Position numbers and translations under genes: made by a program. Below are positions 7,794 to 16,568 of a stretch of DNA of 64,000 nt, piece by piece; positions within the stretch are counted from its first letter, which is position 1, and each line of letters starts with the position of its first letter. The notes under the pieces were generated by a model that saw only the letters and a list, made by a program, of their open reading frames with translations, had not been told where the DNA came from and searched no databases. This DNA is from Pseudooceanicola marinus (GTDB taxonomy: Bacteria > Pseudomonadota > Alphaproteobacteria > Rhodobacterales > Rhodobacteraceae), in assembly GCF_002786295.1 (NCBI RefSeq), contig NZ_PGTC01000024.1, positions 186,001 through 250,000 of the forward strand. The letters run 5' to 3'.

Positions 7794-8791
7794 CGGGCCA
7801 GCCCGTCGATCTCCTCCAGCAGGGAGACATCGGCCGCGATGCCCGTCCTCGACAGCTCCGCCCGGATCTGCTGACGGCGGCGACCGGGCAGGCGCGCGCC
7901 CTCCATCTCCTCGATCTCGCGGGCCATGTCGGCAAAGCGCGTAGTGGCATGGGGGCCAAAGACGGTGGCGTCGATGGCCAGGATGACCTGGCCCACCCCC
8001 ATCGGGTCCCCTTCCGCATCGAAGAAGGAATTGGCCTCATGGGCGTAAAGGGCGCCGGTCAGGCCTGCGGCCAGCATCTCCACCATGATCGCCAGCGCCG
8101 TGCCCTTGGCCTCGCCCATGGGCAGCATGGTGCCCTTCATCGCCGCATGGGCGTCGGTGGTGGGGTTGCCAGCGGCATCCAGCGCCCAGCCCTCGGGGAT
8201 GTCCTCCCCGGTCTGGGTCGCGGCCATGATCTTGCCCTTGGCGACCTTCGACAGGGAGATATCGACGACCACCGGATCGCCGCCTGCGACGGGGGCGGCA
8301 AAGGCAATGGGATCGGTGCCGAAGAGCGGCTTGCGCCCGCCCCAGGGCGCCATGGCGGCGGGGGCATTGGCCATGAAGATCGCCAGGAAGCCTTGCTGGG
8401 CCAGCCGCTCCACCGGCAGGCCGGCGACGCCGCAATGATGCGAATTGTGCAGCCCGGCGATGGCTATGCCGTTGTCGCGCGCCATCTCGGGCAGCTGCTC
8501 CAGCGCCATGTCGAGGGCGGGATAGGCGAACCCGTCATGGGCATCGACCAGCAGGGCACCGGGGCGCGTGCGCTGGCTGGTCGGCTGCACCCGGCCCTTC
8601 ACCTTCCCCGTCAGGACATGGCGCGCGTAGGTCGGCAGGCGGCGCAGCCCGTGGCCGTATTGCCCCGTCAGCTCCGCCCCCACCAGGGCCTCGGCCACCG
8701 GCACCGCATTGGCAGGATCGGTACCGCAGCGGGTCAGAGTGTCGACGACGAGGGCATGGGCCTCGGCGGGGGTCAGGGTGCGGCTGGTCAT
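7790..8791 (-). CDS. Ldh2-family NAD(P)-dependent oxidoreductase (malate/L-lactate dehydrogenase type)
   Basis: A 333-residue member of the type 2 malate/lactate dehydrogenase family, which reduces 2-oxo acids or cyclic imino acids with NAD(P)H and has its own non-Rossmann fold. Recognisable stretches are NSHHCGVAGL (catalytic His region), FGTDPIAFAAP, and MGEAKGTALAIMVE. The ATG at 8791 is used because upstream in-frame codons lack family similarity. Family members include sulfolactate, ureidoglycolate and piperideine-2-carboxylate reductases; sequence alone does not select one. It is the only gene of its strand here, with 210 bp of apparently empty sequence before the next gene. Confidence 0.8.
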   Translation of the reverse strand: MTSRTLTPAEAHALVVDTLTRCGTDPANAVPVAEALVGAELTGQYGHGLRRLPTYARHVLTGKVKGRVQPTSQRTRPGALLVDAHDGFAYPALDMALEQLPEMARDNGIAIAGLHNSHHCGVAGLPVERLAQQGFLAIFMANAPAAMAPWGGRKPLFGTDPIAFAAPVAGGDPVVVDISLSKVAKGKIMAATQTGEDIPEGWALDAAGNPTTDAHAAMKGTMLPMGEAKGTALAIMVEMLAAGLTGALYAHEANSFFDAEGDPMGVGQVILAIDATVFGPHATTRFADMAREIEEMEGARLPGRRRQQIRAELSRTGIAADVSLLEEIDGLAR

Positions 8792-9001
8792 GGGAGAGGT
8801 CCGATCTGGAAACGTGGCGCCAATGGATCGCCTCGGCGCGGGACAGTCAAGCCGATGCCCCACGCCAGCCTATCGCCCTGCCGGGCGATGCCTCCGGCGG
8901 GGACATTTTCAGCATGGAGAAGTGCAAGGAGGGTGGCCCTCGAAAGCTCAAGGGGCAGCGCCCCCCTCACCCTCTACCTGTCGCGCCTCGCACGACGGGC
9001 C

Positions 9002-10195
9002 TCACTTGGGTCCGAGCAGCTTTTCCGCGATCAGATCCCCGATCGGCAGGGCGGAGGTCGCCGCCGGGCTGGGGGCGTTGCAGACATGAAGCATCCGGTC
9101 GGTGTCGAGGAACACGAAATCCTGGCTCATGCTGCCGTCCTTCAGGATCGCCTGGGCGCGGATGCCGCAGGGTTCGGGGGTCAGGTCCGACAGCTCCAGC
9201 GCCGGGCAGTAGCGGCGGCAGGTGTCCAGGTAGCGGCGGCGGAAGACCGAGTTGCCGAGCTCGGTCAGGCCCGGGCCGACATATTGCAGGATGGATTTCC
9301 AGAAGCCCGGGAAACTCAGCATCTGCAGCGCATCACGGGGGTTCACCGACCACTTGGGATAGCCCTCGCGCGCGAAGCCCAGCATGGCGTTCGGCCCCAC
9401 GGTGACATAGCCGTCGATCATCGGCGTCAGGTGGGTGCCCAGGAAGGGCAGCCCCGGTTCCGGCACCGGGTAGATCATCGCGTGCACCACGTCGTTGCGG
9501 CGCGGCGCCAGGCGATAGTATTCGCCGCGGAAGGGCACGATCTGCAGCCCCGGGTCGATCCCCGCCATGCGCGCCACCCGGTCCGACTGCAACCCGGCGC
9601 AGGCCACCAGGCGGCGGGCGGTGATCACCTCGCCGCCGGTGTCGACTGTCACCTGATCGCCCGCCTCGGTGATCGCACGCGGCGCGGTCTCGAACCGGAT
9701 CTCGGCGCCCTGGGCCTCGATCTCCGCCAGGATCACCTGCATCACTCTGGTGTAGTCCACGATGGCCGCCTCGGGCACATGGATGGCCTTCAGCCCCGTC
9801 ACATTGGGTTCACGCGCCGCGATCTCGGCCCCGTCGATCAGCTCCGCCCGGATGCCGTTTTCGCCAGCCCGGTCGTACAGCGCGTCGAGGCGGGGGATCT
9901 CCTCTTCCCGGGTGGCGACGATCAGCTTGCCCCGATCCTCGTACGGCACCCCGTGCTGCTGGCACAGTTCCTTGGTGCGCGCCGCGCCCTCGCGGCAGAG
10001 CCGCGCCTTGAAGGAACCCGGCGCGTAATAGATGCCCGAATGGATCACGCCGGAATTGCGCCCGGTCTGGTGGCGGCCCAGCTCCGGCTCCTTCTCCAGC
10101 ACCACCAGCGAGGCGCCGGGGGTCCGGGCCAGCAGCGCCCGCGCCGTCGCCAGCCCGACGATGCCGCCGCCGATGATGCAATAGTCGAAGATCAT
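9002..10195 (-). CDS. lhgO: L-2-hydroxyglutarate oxidase/dehydrogenase, FAD-dependent
   Basis: A 397-residue DAO-fold flavoprotein. The FAD-binding motif IIGGGIVGLATA begins at about residue 7, followed by EKEPELGRHQTGRNSGVIHS, which is characteristic of LhgO, and FRGEYY in the middle. The enzyme oxidises L-2-hydroxyglutarate to 2-oxoglutarate, passing electrons to oxygen or quinone. In other bacteria it works with the glutarate hydroxylase CsiD, which is not seen here. The ATG at 10195 is chosen because the FAD motif must start near the N-terminus. It is divergent from a family III CoA-transferase gene 160 bp away. Confidence 0.88.
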   Translation of the reverse strand: MIFDYCIIGGGIVGLATARALLARTPGASLVVLEKEPELGRHQTGRNSGVIHSGIYYAPGSFKARLCREGAARTKELCQQHGVPYEDRGKLIVATREEEIPRLDALYDRAGENGIRAELIDGAEIAAREPNVTGLKAIHVPEAAIVDYTRVMQVILAEIEAQGAEIRFETAPRAITEAGDQVTVDTGGEVITARRLVACAGLQSDRVARMAGIDPGLQIVPFRGEYYRLAPRRNDVVHAMIYPVPEPGLPFLGTHLTPMIDGYVTVGPNAMLGFAREGYPKWSVNPRDALQMLSFPGFWKSILQYVGPGLTELGNSVFRRRYLDTCRRYCPALELSDLTPEPCGIRAQAILKDGSMSQDFVFLDTDRMLHVCNAPSPAATSALPIGDLIAEKLLGPK

Positions 10196-10358
10196 GTGCT
10201 GCCCCTCCACGGTGCACGCCCCCAGGGGGCGGTTCGCCCCGATGATGGCATCTGGCCCGCCGAAGCGCCAGAGCACCCGCCTTATGCGCCGGACGCATCA
10301 TGCCATGACCAGAACTCGTTTCATCTCGGGGGCTTCGGCCGCTAGGTAGGGGGCAGGC

Positions 10359-11531
10359 ATGACGAGAGGGAATGACATGACATCGGGAACAGGTGACGCG
10401 CCCCTGAAGGGGCTGAAGGTCGTGGAACTGGCGCGGATCCTGGCCGGGCCCTGGATCGGCCAGACCCTGGCCGACCTGGGCGCCGAAGTCATCAAGGTGG
10501 AAGCGCCCGAGGGCGACGATACCCGTCGCTGGGGCCCGCCCTTCATCACCCGCCCCGACGGTCGTGGCGGCGAGGAAACCGTGGCCGCCTATTTCCACGC
10601 CGCCAACCGGGGCAAGACCTCGATCACCTGCGATTTCGGCGACCCGACGCAGCTGGAGAAGCTGAAGGCGCTGATCGCCGAGGCGGACGTGGTGCTGGAG
10701 AACTTCAAGGTCGGTGGGCTGGCCAAGTTCGGGCTGGATTACGACAGCCTGAAGGATGCCAACCCGGGGCTGGTCTATGCCTCCGTCACCGGCTTCGGGC
10801 AGGATGGGCCGCGCGCCAAGCAGCCGGGCTATGACTTCCTGATCCAGGGCATGTGCGGGATCATGGACCTGACCGGCGACCCCGACGGCGAGCCGCAGAA
10901 GATCGGCGTGGCCTGGATCGACATCTTCACCGGGCTTTACGGTGTCATCGGCGTGCAGGCGGCCTTGGCCGAACGGGCGCGCTCGGGCAAGGGGCAGCAC
11001 GTCGACCTCAGCCTGCTGGACGCGGGCGTGGGCGTTCTGGCCAACCAGGCGATGAACTTCCTGCTGGGCGGCCAGGTGCCGCACCGGCTGGGCAATGCGC
11101 ATCCGTCGATCGTACCCTACCAGGTGTTTCCAGCCGCCGACGGCCATTTCATCGTCGCCTGTGGCAATGACCGGCAGTTCCGTGCGCTTTGCGGGATCCT
11201 CGGGCTGGAGCTGGCGGACGATCCCGCCTTCGCCACCAACGCCGCCCGCGTCGGCAACCGCGACCGGCTGGCCGAGCTGATTTCCGAAAAGACCCGCCTG
11301 CGCCCCAAGGCCGAGCTGATCGCGGCGATGGAGGCCGGCGGCGTGCCCGGCGGGCCGATCAACACGGTGGAGGAGGCCCTGGCAGACCGCCAGATCGTTG
11401 CCCGGGGCATGCAGATCGCCCCCGAGGGGCTGGCCGGGCTGCGCACCCCGGTGCAATTCTCCCGCTCCGACCTGGCGGTGGACAAGGCCGCGCCGGCGCT
11501 TGGCGACGGGGAATGGCGATTCTCCTCCTGA
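10359..11531 (+). CDS. CoA-transferase family III (CaiB/BaiF), candidate succinyl-CoA:glutarate CoA-transferase
   Basis: A 390-residue family III CoA-transferase (384 if the second ATG at 10377 is used; both have purine-rich upstream stretches). The N-terminal block LKGLKVVELARILAGPW, the GAEVIKVE strand, and the catalytic aspartate (Asp188 in GVAWIDIFTG) are all present, as is KGQHVDLSLLD. Such enzymes move CoA between acids through an aspartyl-CoA thioester. Being divergent from lhgO, it may act like human SUGCT, which makes glutaryl-CoA from glutarate; the substrate is inferred from this pairing only. TGTATACA lies directly after its stop codon. Confidence 0.85.
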   Translation: MTRGNDMTSGTGDAPLKGLKVVELARILAGPWIGQTLADLGAEVIKVEAPEGDDTRRWGPPFITRPDGRGGEETVAAYFHAANRGKTSITCDFGDPTQLEKLKALIAEADVVLENFKVGGLAKFGLDYDSLKDANPGLVYASVTGFGQDGPRAKQPGYDFLIQGMCGIMDLTGDPDGEPQKIGVAWIDIFTGLYGVIGVQAALAERARSGKGQHVDLSLLDAGVGVLANQAMNFLLGGQVPHRLGNAHPSIVPYQVFPAADGHFIVACGNDRQFRALCGILGLELADDPAFATNAARVGNRDRLAELISEKTRLRPKAELIAAMEAGGVPGGPINTVEEALADRQIVARGMQIAPEGLAGLRTPVQFSRSDLAVDKAAPALGDGEWRFSS

Positions 11532-11533
11532 TT

Positions 11534-11541
11534 TGTATACA
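11534..11541. promoter_or_regulatory. TGTATACA palindrome, copy 1 (operator candidate)
   Basis: Perfect 8-bp palindrome starting three bases after the CoA-transferase stop codon, in the context TTTGTATACATTG. It is identical to copy 2, 163 bp downstream. Palindromes with a GTATAC core are typical of some GntR/FCD-family operators; no such regulator gene lies nearby. Confidence 0.4.
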
Positions 11542-11696
11542 TTGATACCCTGAGGACGGGTCGCGCTGGCGCGTCCCGAACGGCGACCGGGCGCCCCGAG
11601 CTGGCCTATGGTGGAGGAAATTCACTATAGGAACGCGATTTCCACCAACTCCGGCGGTTTTCCCAACAAAACACGTGACCTCCCCCCTCGATGCAA

Positions 11697-11704
11697 TGTA
11701 TACA
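11697..11704. promoter_or_regulatory. TGTATACA palindrome, copy 2 (operator candidate)
   Basis: Second copy, in the context CAATGTATACACCG, about 330 bp upstream of folD and 20 bp before a purine-rich GAGGAGAT. The two copies could be bridged by one regulator through looping, which is inference from spacing only. Confidence 0.4.
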
Positions 11705-12030
11705 CCGCATCAGAGGAGATCACCGACGCCCCCGGGCGCGGTGGAATGGAGGAAGCATGTCGATCCAGAGGCGACAGACCGCGGTGCAGGGCACCTGCGG
11801 CCCGACAACACACGCCCTGACGGTCCCGCGCCCCGGCGCAGGCGGCCCGTCCGCTTTCGGAACGCCGCGTTCCCGAAAGGAAACCAACCGCCCCATTTCG
11901 CCGCCTTTTTGCACGGAAGTGTCGCGCCCGGCCCTGCGCGCGGCTGTTTTCCCGGCAGAAGTTCCGGTACGGCGAGGACCGACCCAAACCGCCCGCCCGA
12001 CGCGCCGCGGAACCCAAGGAGCCCGAACGG

Positions 12031-12933
12031 ATGTCTGCGAAAATCATTGATGGCAAGGCCTTCGCCGCCGATGTGCGTGCCCGCGTGGCCGAGCAAGTCG
12101 CCACGCTGAAAGCCGATCACGGTATCACCCCCGGTCTGGCCGTCGTGCTGGTCGGCGAAGACCCCGCCTCTCAGGTCTATGTCCGCAACAAGGGCAAGCA
12201 GACCATCGAGGCCGGCATGAACTCCTACGAGCACAAGCTGGAGGATACCACGCCCGAGGCCGATCTGCTGGCCCTGGTCGAGAAACTGAACGCCGATCCA
12301 GCGGTGCACGGCATCCTGGTGCAGCTGCCGCTGCCGGACCACATCGACGAGGCCAAGGTGCTCGCCACCATCGACCCCGCCAAGGACGTCGACGGCTTCC
12401 ACATCTCCAACGTCGGCCTGCTGGCGACGGGCCAGAAGGCCCTGGTGCCCTGCACGCCGCTTGGCTGCCTGATGATGCTGCGCGACCACCACGGCAGCCT
12501 GTCCGGGCTGAACGCCGTGGTCGTGGGCCGCTCGAACATCGTGGGCAAGCCGATGGCGCAACTGCTGCTGCGCGACAGCTGCACCGTGACCATCGCCCAC
12601 TCGCGCACCAAGGACCTGGCCGAGGTCTGCCGCCGCGCCGACATCCTGGTCGCCGCCGTGGGCCGCCCGCAGATGCTGAGCGCCGATCACGTGAAGCCGG
12701 GCGCCACCGTCATCGACGTGGGCATCAACCGCATTCCCGCCCCGGAAAAGGGCGAGGGCAAGACGCGCCTGGTGGGCGACGTGGATTTCGACAGCGCGTC
12801 CGAGGTGGCCGGGGCCATCACCCCCGTGCCCGGCGGCGTCGGCCCGATGACCATCGCCTGCCTGCTGGCCAATACCCTGACGGCCTGCTGCCGCGCAGCC
12901 GGCCTGCCTGAACCCGAGGGCCTGACCGCCTGA
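12031..12933 (+). CDS. folD: Bifunctional 5,10-methylene-THF dehydrogenase / 5,10-methenyl-THF cyclohydrolase
   Basis: A 300-residue cytosolic enzyme that interconverts methylene-THF, methenyl-THF and 10-formyl-THF. Family signatures are present: [15 protein letters not shown] with the catalytic lysine, [10 protein letters not shown], and the NADP-binding [16 protein letters not shown], then [11 protein letters not shown] near the C-terminus. Length is near the usual 285-300. A GGAGCC-rich leader precedes the ATG, and purU follows after 24 bp, so the two are probably co-transcribed. Together they turn methylene-THF from demethylation of sarcosine or methylated amines into formate plus free THF. 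Confidence 0.95.
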   Translation: MSAKIIDGKAFAADVRARVAEQVATLKADHGITPGLAVVLVGEDPASQVYVRNKGKQTIEAGMNSYEHKLEDTTPEADLLALVEKLNADPAVHGILVQLPLPDHIDEAKVLATIDPAKDVDGFHISNVGLLATGQKALVPCTPLGCLMMLRDHHGSLSGLNAVVVGRSNIVGKPMAQLLLRDSCTVTIAHSRTKDLAEVCRRADILVAAVGRPQMLSADHVKPGATVIDVGINRIPAPEKGEGKTRLVGDVDFDSASEVAGAITPVPGGVGPMTIACLLANTLTACCRAAGLPEPEGLTA

Positions 12934-12957
12934 TCTTCTGACCCCAAGGACCATACC

Positions 12958-13842
12958 ATGAGCGAATATACCCTCACCGTGACCTGCGAAACGCAGCGCG
13001 GCATCGTCGCCAAGATCTCGGGCTACCTGGCCGAGAAGGGCTGCAACATCACCGACCTGGCACAGTTCGACGACACCGAGACCGGCATGTTCTTCAGCCG
13101 CGTCACCTTCGTCAGCGAGGAAGGCACGGGCATCGACGAGCTGCGCGAGGGCTTCGGTCCGATCGCGGCAGACTTCGACATGGTGTGGAAATTCCACGAT
13201 CCGTCCGAGCGGATGAAGGTCATCATCATGGTCTCGCGTTTCGGGCACTGCCTGAACGACCTGCTCTACCGCGTGCGCATCGGCGCCCTGCCGATCGACA
13301 TCGTGGCGGTGATCTCCAACCACATGGATTACCAGAAGGTCGTGGTGAACCAGGACATCCCCTTCCACTGCATCAAGGTGACCAAGGAGAACAAGCCGCA
13401 GGCCGAGGCCGCCATCATGGACGTGGTGCGCGAAACCGGGGCCGAGCTGATCGTGCTGGCGCGCTACATGCAGATCCTCAGCGACGAGATGTGCCAGAAG
13501 ATGTCGGGTCGGATCATCAACATCCACCACTCCTTCCTGCCGTCGTTCAAGGGCGCCAACCCCTACAAGCAGGCCTATGAGCGCGGGGTGAAGCTGATCG
13601 GCGCGACCTCTCACTACGTAACCGCCGACCTGGACGAGGGCCCGATCATCGAGCAGGACACGGTGCGCATCACCCATGCGCAGTCGCCGTCGGACTACGT
13701 GTCCCTGGGCCGTGACGTTGAAAGCCAGGTTCTGGCCCGCGCGATCCACGCGCATATCCACCACCGTGTCTTCCTGAACGGCAACAAGACCGTGGTCTTC
13801 CCGGCCTCTCCGGGGTCCTACGCCTCCGAGCGCATGGGCTGA
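12958..13842 (+). CDS. purU: Formyltetrahydrofolate deformylase
   Basis: A 294-residue protein with an N-terminal ACT domain (about residues 3-85, starting YTLTVTCETQRGIVAKISG) and a C-terminal formyltransferase-like hydrolase domain. Catalytic-region motifs are VISNHMDY, INIHHSFLPSFKGANPY and the DEGPIIEQDT loop. It hydrolyses 10-formyl-THF to formate and THF. Adjacent folD supplies the substrate, and the pair is a standard C1-oxidation module beside methylated-amine or sarcosine genes. A strong terminator follows at 13886. Confidence 0.95.
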   Translation: MSEYTLTVTCETQRGIVAKISGYLAEKGCNITDLAQFDDTETGMFFSRVTFVSEEGTGIDELREGFGPIAADFDMVWKFHDPSERMKVIIMVSRFGHCLNDLLYRVRIGALPIDIVAVISNHMDYQKVVVNQDIPFHCIKVTKENKPQAEAAIMDVVRETGAELIVLARYMQILSDEMCQKMSGRIINIHHSFLPSFKGANPYKQAYERGVKLIGATSHYVTADLDEGPIIEQDTVRITHAQSPSDYVSLGRDVESQVLARAIHAHIHHRVFLNGNKTVVFPASPGSYASERMG

Positions 13843-14188
13843 TCGCCTGCGGCGATCAAGACGGCGCCTTGGGCTCCGAAAGAAGAGGGCGGGGAATTTC
13901 CCCGCCCTTTTCATCTCCGGGCATGTCGCGTCGGCACCCGAGAGGGACGCACTAGAACAGAGGAACGCGCCCGACCCTGGGTGGGCGCCTCGGTTCCTTG
14001 CCGCTAAGGGCGCGCTTCAAAGCCCCTTCGTCGTTGCGGCTTTCCATGACATCGCCGATGCGCCCTCCCGGGGGGAGGGTCGGGCGCGGCCCGGGCTTGC
14101 AGCCCGTGCCAGGGCCCCGCATCGCGTGCCCACCTTTTCACCGGCGCCCCGTCATGCTCTCTTGTCCCTCACCAACGGAGAGCCCGAC
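13843..14188. other. 346-bp intergenic region after purU
   Basis: It contains the purU terminator and then GC-rich sequence with no recognisable gene. The last part is the leader of the XRE-cupin regulator gene. Confidence 0.5.
13886..13911 (+). terminator. Rho-independent terminator of folD-purU
   Basis: Stem GGGCGGGGA (13887-13895) pairs perfectly with TCCCCGCCC (13899-13907) around a three-base loop and is followed by TTTT. Confidence 0.85.
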
Positions 14189-14836
14189 GTGACCGACACC
14201 CCCGACGAACCGGCCAAGCTGCGCCAGAACCCCCACGCCCTGCGCGAAACCCGCGAGAAGAACCTGGAGGTTGCCATCGGCCGCCAGGTCCGCGAGCTGC
14301 GCAAGCGGCAGCGGATGACCGGCAGCGACCTGGCCCAGGCGGCGGGCGTCTCGGTGGGCATGCTGTCGAAGATCGAGAACGGGGTGATCTCCCCCTCCCT
14401 CTCGACGATCCAGACCTTGGCCCACGCCCTGCGCGTGCCGCTGGTGCAGCTGTTTTCCGGCTACGAGGAGGCGCGCGGCTGCGTCCACACCAAGGCGGGC
14501 GAGGGCGCCGAGGTCGACCGCGAAGGCACACGCGCCGGGCATCAGTACAACCTGCTGGGCCATATCGGGTCGAACAACTCGGGCGTGGTGGTCGAACCTT
14601 ACCTCATCACGCTGAACAACGAGAGCGACCGCTTCCCCGTCTTCCAGCACGAGGGGATCGAGATGCTCTACATGCTGGACGGGCTGCTGGATTACCGCCA
14701 CGGCGACACCATGTACCGGCTGGAACCGGGCGATACGCTCCTGTTCGACTCGGATGCGCCGCATGGGCCGGAAGGGATGCTGGAATTCCCCATCCGCTAC
14801 CTGTCGATCATCACCTACCCACAGCAGCAGAAGTGA
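14189..14836 (+). CDS. XRE-family regulator with C-terminal cupin sensor domain
   Basis: A 215-residue protein. An N-terminal Cro/CI-type helix-turn-helix lies at about residues 33-87 (MTGSDLAQAAGVSVGMLSKI followed by ENG), and a cupin barrel at about 140-213 (EGIEMLYMLDGLLDYRHGD and LEPGDTLLFDSDAPHG). I choose the GTG at 14189 because AACGGAGAG lies 7 bases upstream; the upstream ATG at 14126 has no good site. Such regulators sense small carboxylates or amines through the cupin. The gene directly precedes the glxB/mgsA operon and three phased palindromes, so it probably controls that operon in response to a methylamine- or glutamate-related signal (inference). Confidence 0.85.
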   Translation: MTDTPDEPAKLRQNPHALRETREKNLEVAIGRQVRELRKRQRMTGSDLAQAAGVSVGMLSKIENGVISPSLSTIQTLAHALRVPLVQLFSGYEEARGCVHTKAGEGAEVDREGTRAGHQYNLLGHIGSNNSGVVVEPYLITLNNESDRFPVFQHEGIEMLYMLDGLLDYRHGDTMYRLEPGDTLLFDSDAPHGPEGMLEFPIRYLSIITYPQQQK

Positions 14837-14892
14837 TCCTGCCCGGATTCTAGGCACCACGGCGAGCCCCTGCACGCCCGCCCGCAACATTT

Positions 14893-14943
14893 TCCCCTAA
14901 AGGGATTAATTTTCTTTACAGGAAATAACCTCTCCTCCTAGGA
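14893..14943. promoter_or_regulatory. Three phased palindromes upstream of glxB/mgsA
   Basis: Three inverted repeats follow each other: TCCCCTAAAGGGA (14893-14905), TTTCTTTACAGGAAA (14911-14925) and TCCTAGGA (14936-14943). Their centres are about 19 and 21 bp apart, near two helical turns, in an otherwise AT-rich promoter. All share a TTTCC/GGAAA-like arm. They are good operator candidates for the adjacent XRE-cupin regulator. Confidence 0.5.
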
Positions 14944-14986
14944 AAGGCATGACGGGGCACGGCCCCACTGCTGATGGAGTGAGAAG

Positions 14987-15871
14987 ATGTGTGGCATCGT
15001 TGGCCTCTTCCTGAAGAAGGATGAGCTGCGCCCGCGCCTGGGCGACATGCTGACCGATATGCTGATCACCATGACCGACCGCGGCCCGGACAGTGCCGGG
15101 ATCGCGATCTATGGGGATGCAGCGGATGGTCTGAAATTCACCGTGCAATCGGATGACCCCGCCGCCTTCGACGGGCTGGCCGAGGCGCTGGAAACCACCC
15201 TGGGCGTGAGCATTCCGGTGACGCTGAAGGACACCCACGCCGTGCTGCTGGTGCCCACCGAGAAGGAGGCCGCCGCCATCGAGGCGCTGGAGGCCCGGGA
15301 CCTGCGCATCATGGGCATTGGCGAGGCGATGGAGATCTTCAAGGAGGTCGGCCTGCCGAAAGACGTGGCCGAGCGCTTCGGCCTGCGCGAGATGGGCGGC
15401 AGCCACGGCATCGGCCACACCCGCATGGCAACCGAGTCGGCCGTGACCACGCTGGGCGCGCACCCCTTCTCCACCGCCGAGGATCAGTGCCTGGTGCACA
15501 ACGGCAGCCTGTCGAACCACAACGACATGCGCCGCCGGCTGGCCAAGAAGGGCGTCTTCACCAAGACCGAGAACGACACCGAGGTGGGCGCGGCCTATAT
15601 CAGCTCGCGCATCGCCGAGGGCGCGACCCTGGGCGAGGCCCTGGAAGGCACGCTGAAGGATCTCGACGGGTTCTTCACCTTCGTCACCGGCACCAAGACC
15701 GGTTTCGGCGTGGTGCGAGATCCCATCGCCTGCAAGCCCGCCGTCATGGCCGAGACCGACGACTACGTCGCCTTCGCCAGCGAATACCGCGCCTTCGCCG
15801 ACCTGCCGGGTATCGACACCGCCCGCGTCTGGGAACCCGAACCCGCCACCGTCTATTTCTGGGAGCGTTGA
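14987..15871 (+). CDS. glxB: Class II glutamine amidotransferase, GlxB / N-methylglutamate synthase subunit A type
   Basis: A 294-residue protein with an Ntn-type amidotransferase domain. Cys2 is the expected N-terminal nucleophile (MCGIVGLF). RGPDSAGIAIYG, GIGHTRMATES and VHNGSLSNHNDMRR are the substrate-binding motifs. It corresponds to the amidotransferase domain of glutamate synthase as a separate subunit. In methylotrophs and roseobacters this protein is MgsA of N-methylglutamate synthase; GlxB is the alternative name. It is the first gene of a tight operon with the next two subunits. Confidence 0.88.
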   Translation: MCGIVGLFLKKDELRPRLGDMLTDMLITMTDRGPDSAGIAIYGDAADGLKFTVQSDDPAAFDGLAEALETTLGVSIPVTLKDTHAVLLVPTEKEAAAIEALEARDLRIMGIGEAMEIFKEVGLPKDVAERFGLREMGGSHGIGHTRMATESAVTTLGAHPFSTAEDQCLVHNGSLSNHNDMRRRLAKKGVFTKTENDTEVGAAYISSRIAEGATLGEALEGTLKDLDGFFTFVTGTKTGFGVVRDPIACKPAVMAETDDYVAFASEYRAFADLPGIDTARVWEPEPATVYFWER

Positions 15872-15874
15872 GCC

Positions 15875-16558
15875 ATGCCCACCCTCGATATGTCGCAAGT
15901 CGAGCTGCGCGAGGTCAACCAGACCCTGCAAGGCGCCGCCGGTACCCAGATCGCCGAACCCTATGAAATCATCAACCCGCGCGGCAGCCATGCGGTCGCC
16001 TGCGGGCTGAACGGCCCGCTGACCGTCACCGTGAAAGGCTCCACCGGCTACTACTGCGCGGGCATGAACAAGGACGCCACCGTGCACGTCGAAGGCTCCG
16101 CCGGGCCGGGCGTGGCGGAAAACATGATGTCGGGCACCGTGGTCATCGACGGCGACGCCAGCCAGTACGCGGGCGCCACCGGCCATGGCGGGCTGCTGGT
16201 CATCAAGGGCAATGCGTCGAGCCGCTGCGGTATCTCGATGAAGGGGATCGACATCGTGGTACATGGCAACATCGGCCATATGTCCGCCTTCATGGCGCAG
16301 AAGGGCAACCTGGTGGTGCTGGGCGACGCGGGCGAGGCCCTGGGCGACAGCCTTTACGAGGCGCGCCTTTTCGTGCGCGGCTCCGTCAAATCCCTCGGCG
16401 CCGACTGCATCGAGAAGGAGATGCGCCCCGAGCATCTGAAGGTGCTGGCCAACCTGCTGGAGAAGGCCGGCGCCGACGCAAAGCCGGAAGAGTTCAAACG
16501 CTATGGCTCGGCCCGCAAGCTCTACAATTTCAACATCGACCACGCCGACGAGTATTGA
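15875..16558 (+). CDS. glxC: Glutamate synthase GXGXG-domain subunit, GlxC / MgsB type
   Basis: A 227-residue protein formed by a right-handed beta-helix built from the GXGXG repeat: AGATGHGGLLVIKGNA and HGNIGHMSAFMAQKGN are typical turns. It matches the C-terminal structural domain of large-subunit glutamate synthase and acts as a separate subunit that joins the amidotransferase and the FMN subunit. It starts 3 bp after the glxB stop and is followed by glxD after 10 bp. Confidence 0.88.
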   Translation: MPTLDMSQVELREVNQTLQGAAGTQIAEPYEIINPRGSHAVACGLNGPLTVTVKGSTGYYCAGMNKDATVHVEGSAGPGVAENMMSGTVVIDGDASQYAGATGHGGLLVIKGNASSRCGISMKGIDIVVHGNIGHMSAFMAQKGNLVVLGDAGEALGDSLYEARLFVRGSVKSLGADCIEKEMRPEHLKVLANLLEKAGADAKPEEFKRYGSARKLYNFNIDHADEY

Positions 16559-16568
16559 GGAGCGCGAC

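Larger units (their letters stand above)
11532..12030. other. 499-bp gap between CoA-transferase and folD with two TGTATACA sites
   Basis: I see no convincing gene here. Short open frames on both strands have no start with a good ribosome site and no recognisable motif. The gap holds two identical palindromes TGTATACA (11534-11541, 11697-11704), and the last ~130 bp before folD is GC-rich leader sequence. A riboswitch is not evident by eye. Confidence 0.5.

Noticed and set aside
7268-10345. 1025-codon open frame on the plus strand across three genes
   Set aside because: It crosses the TSUP gene in another frame and runs antisense to the Ldh and lhgO genes. Low-complexity composition and no domain; a GC shadow.
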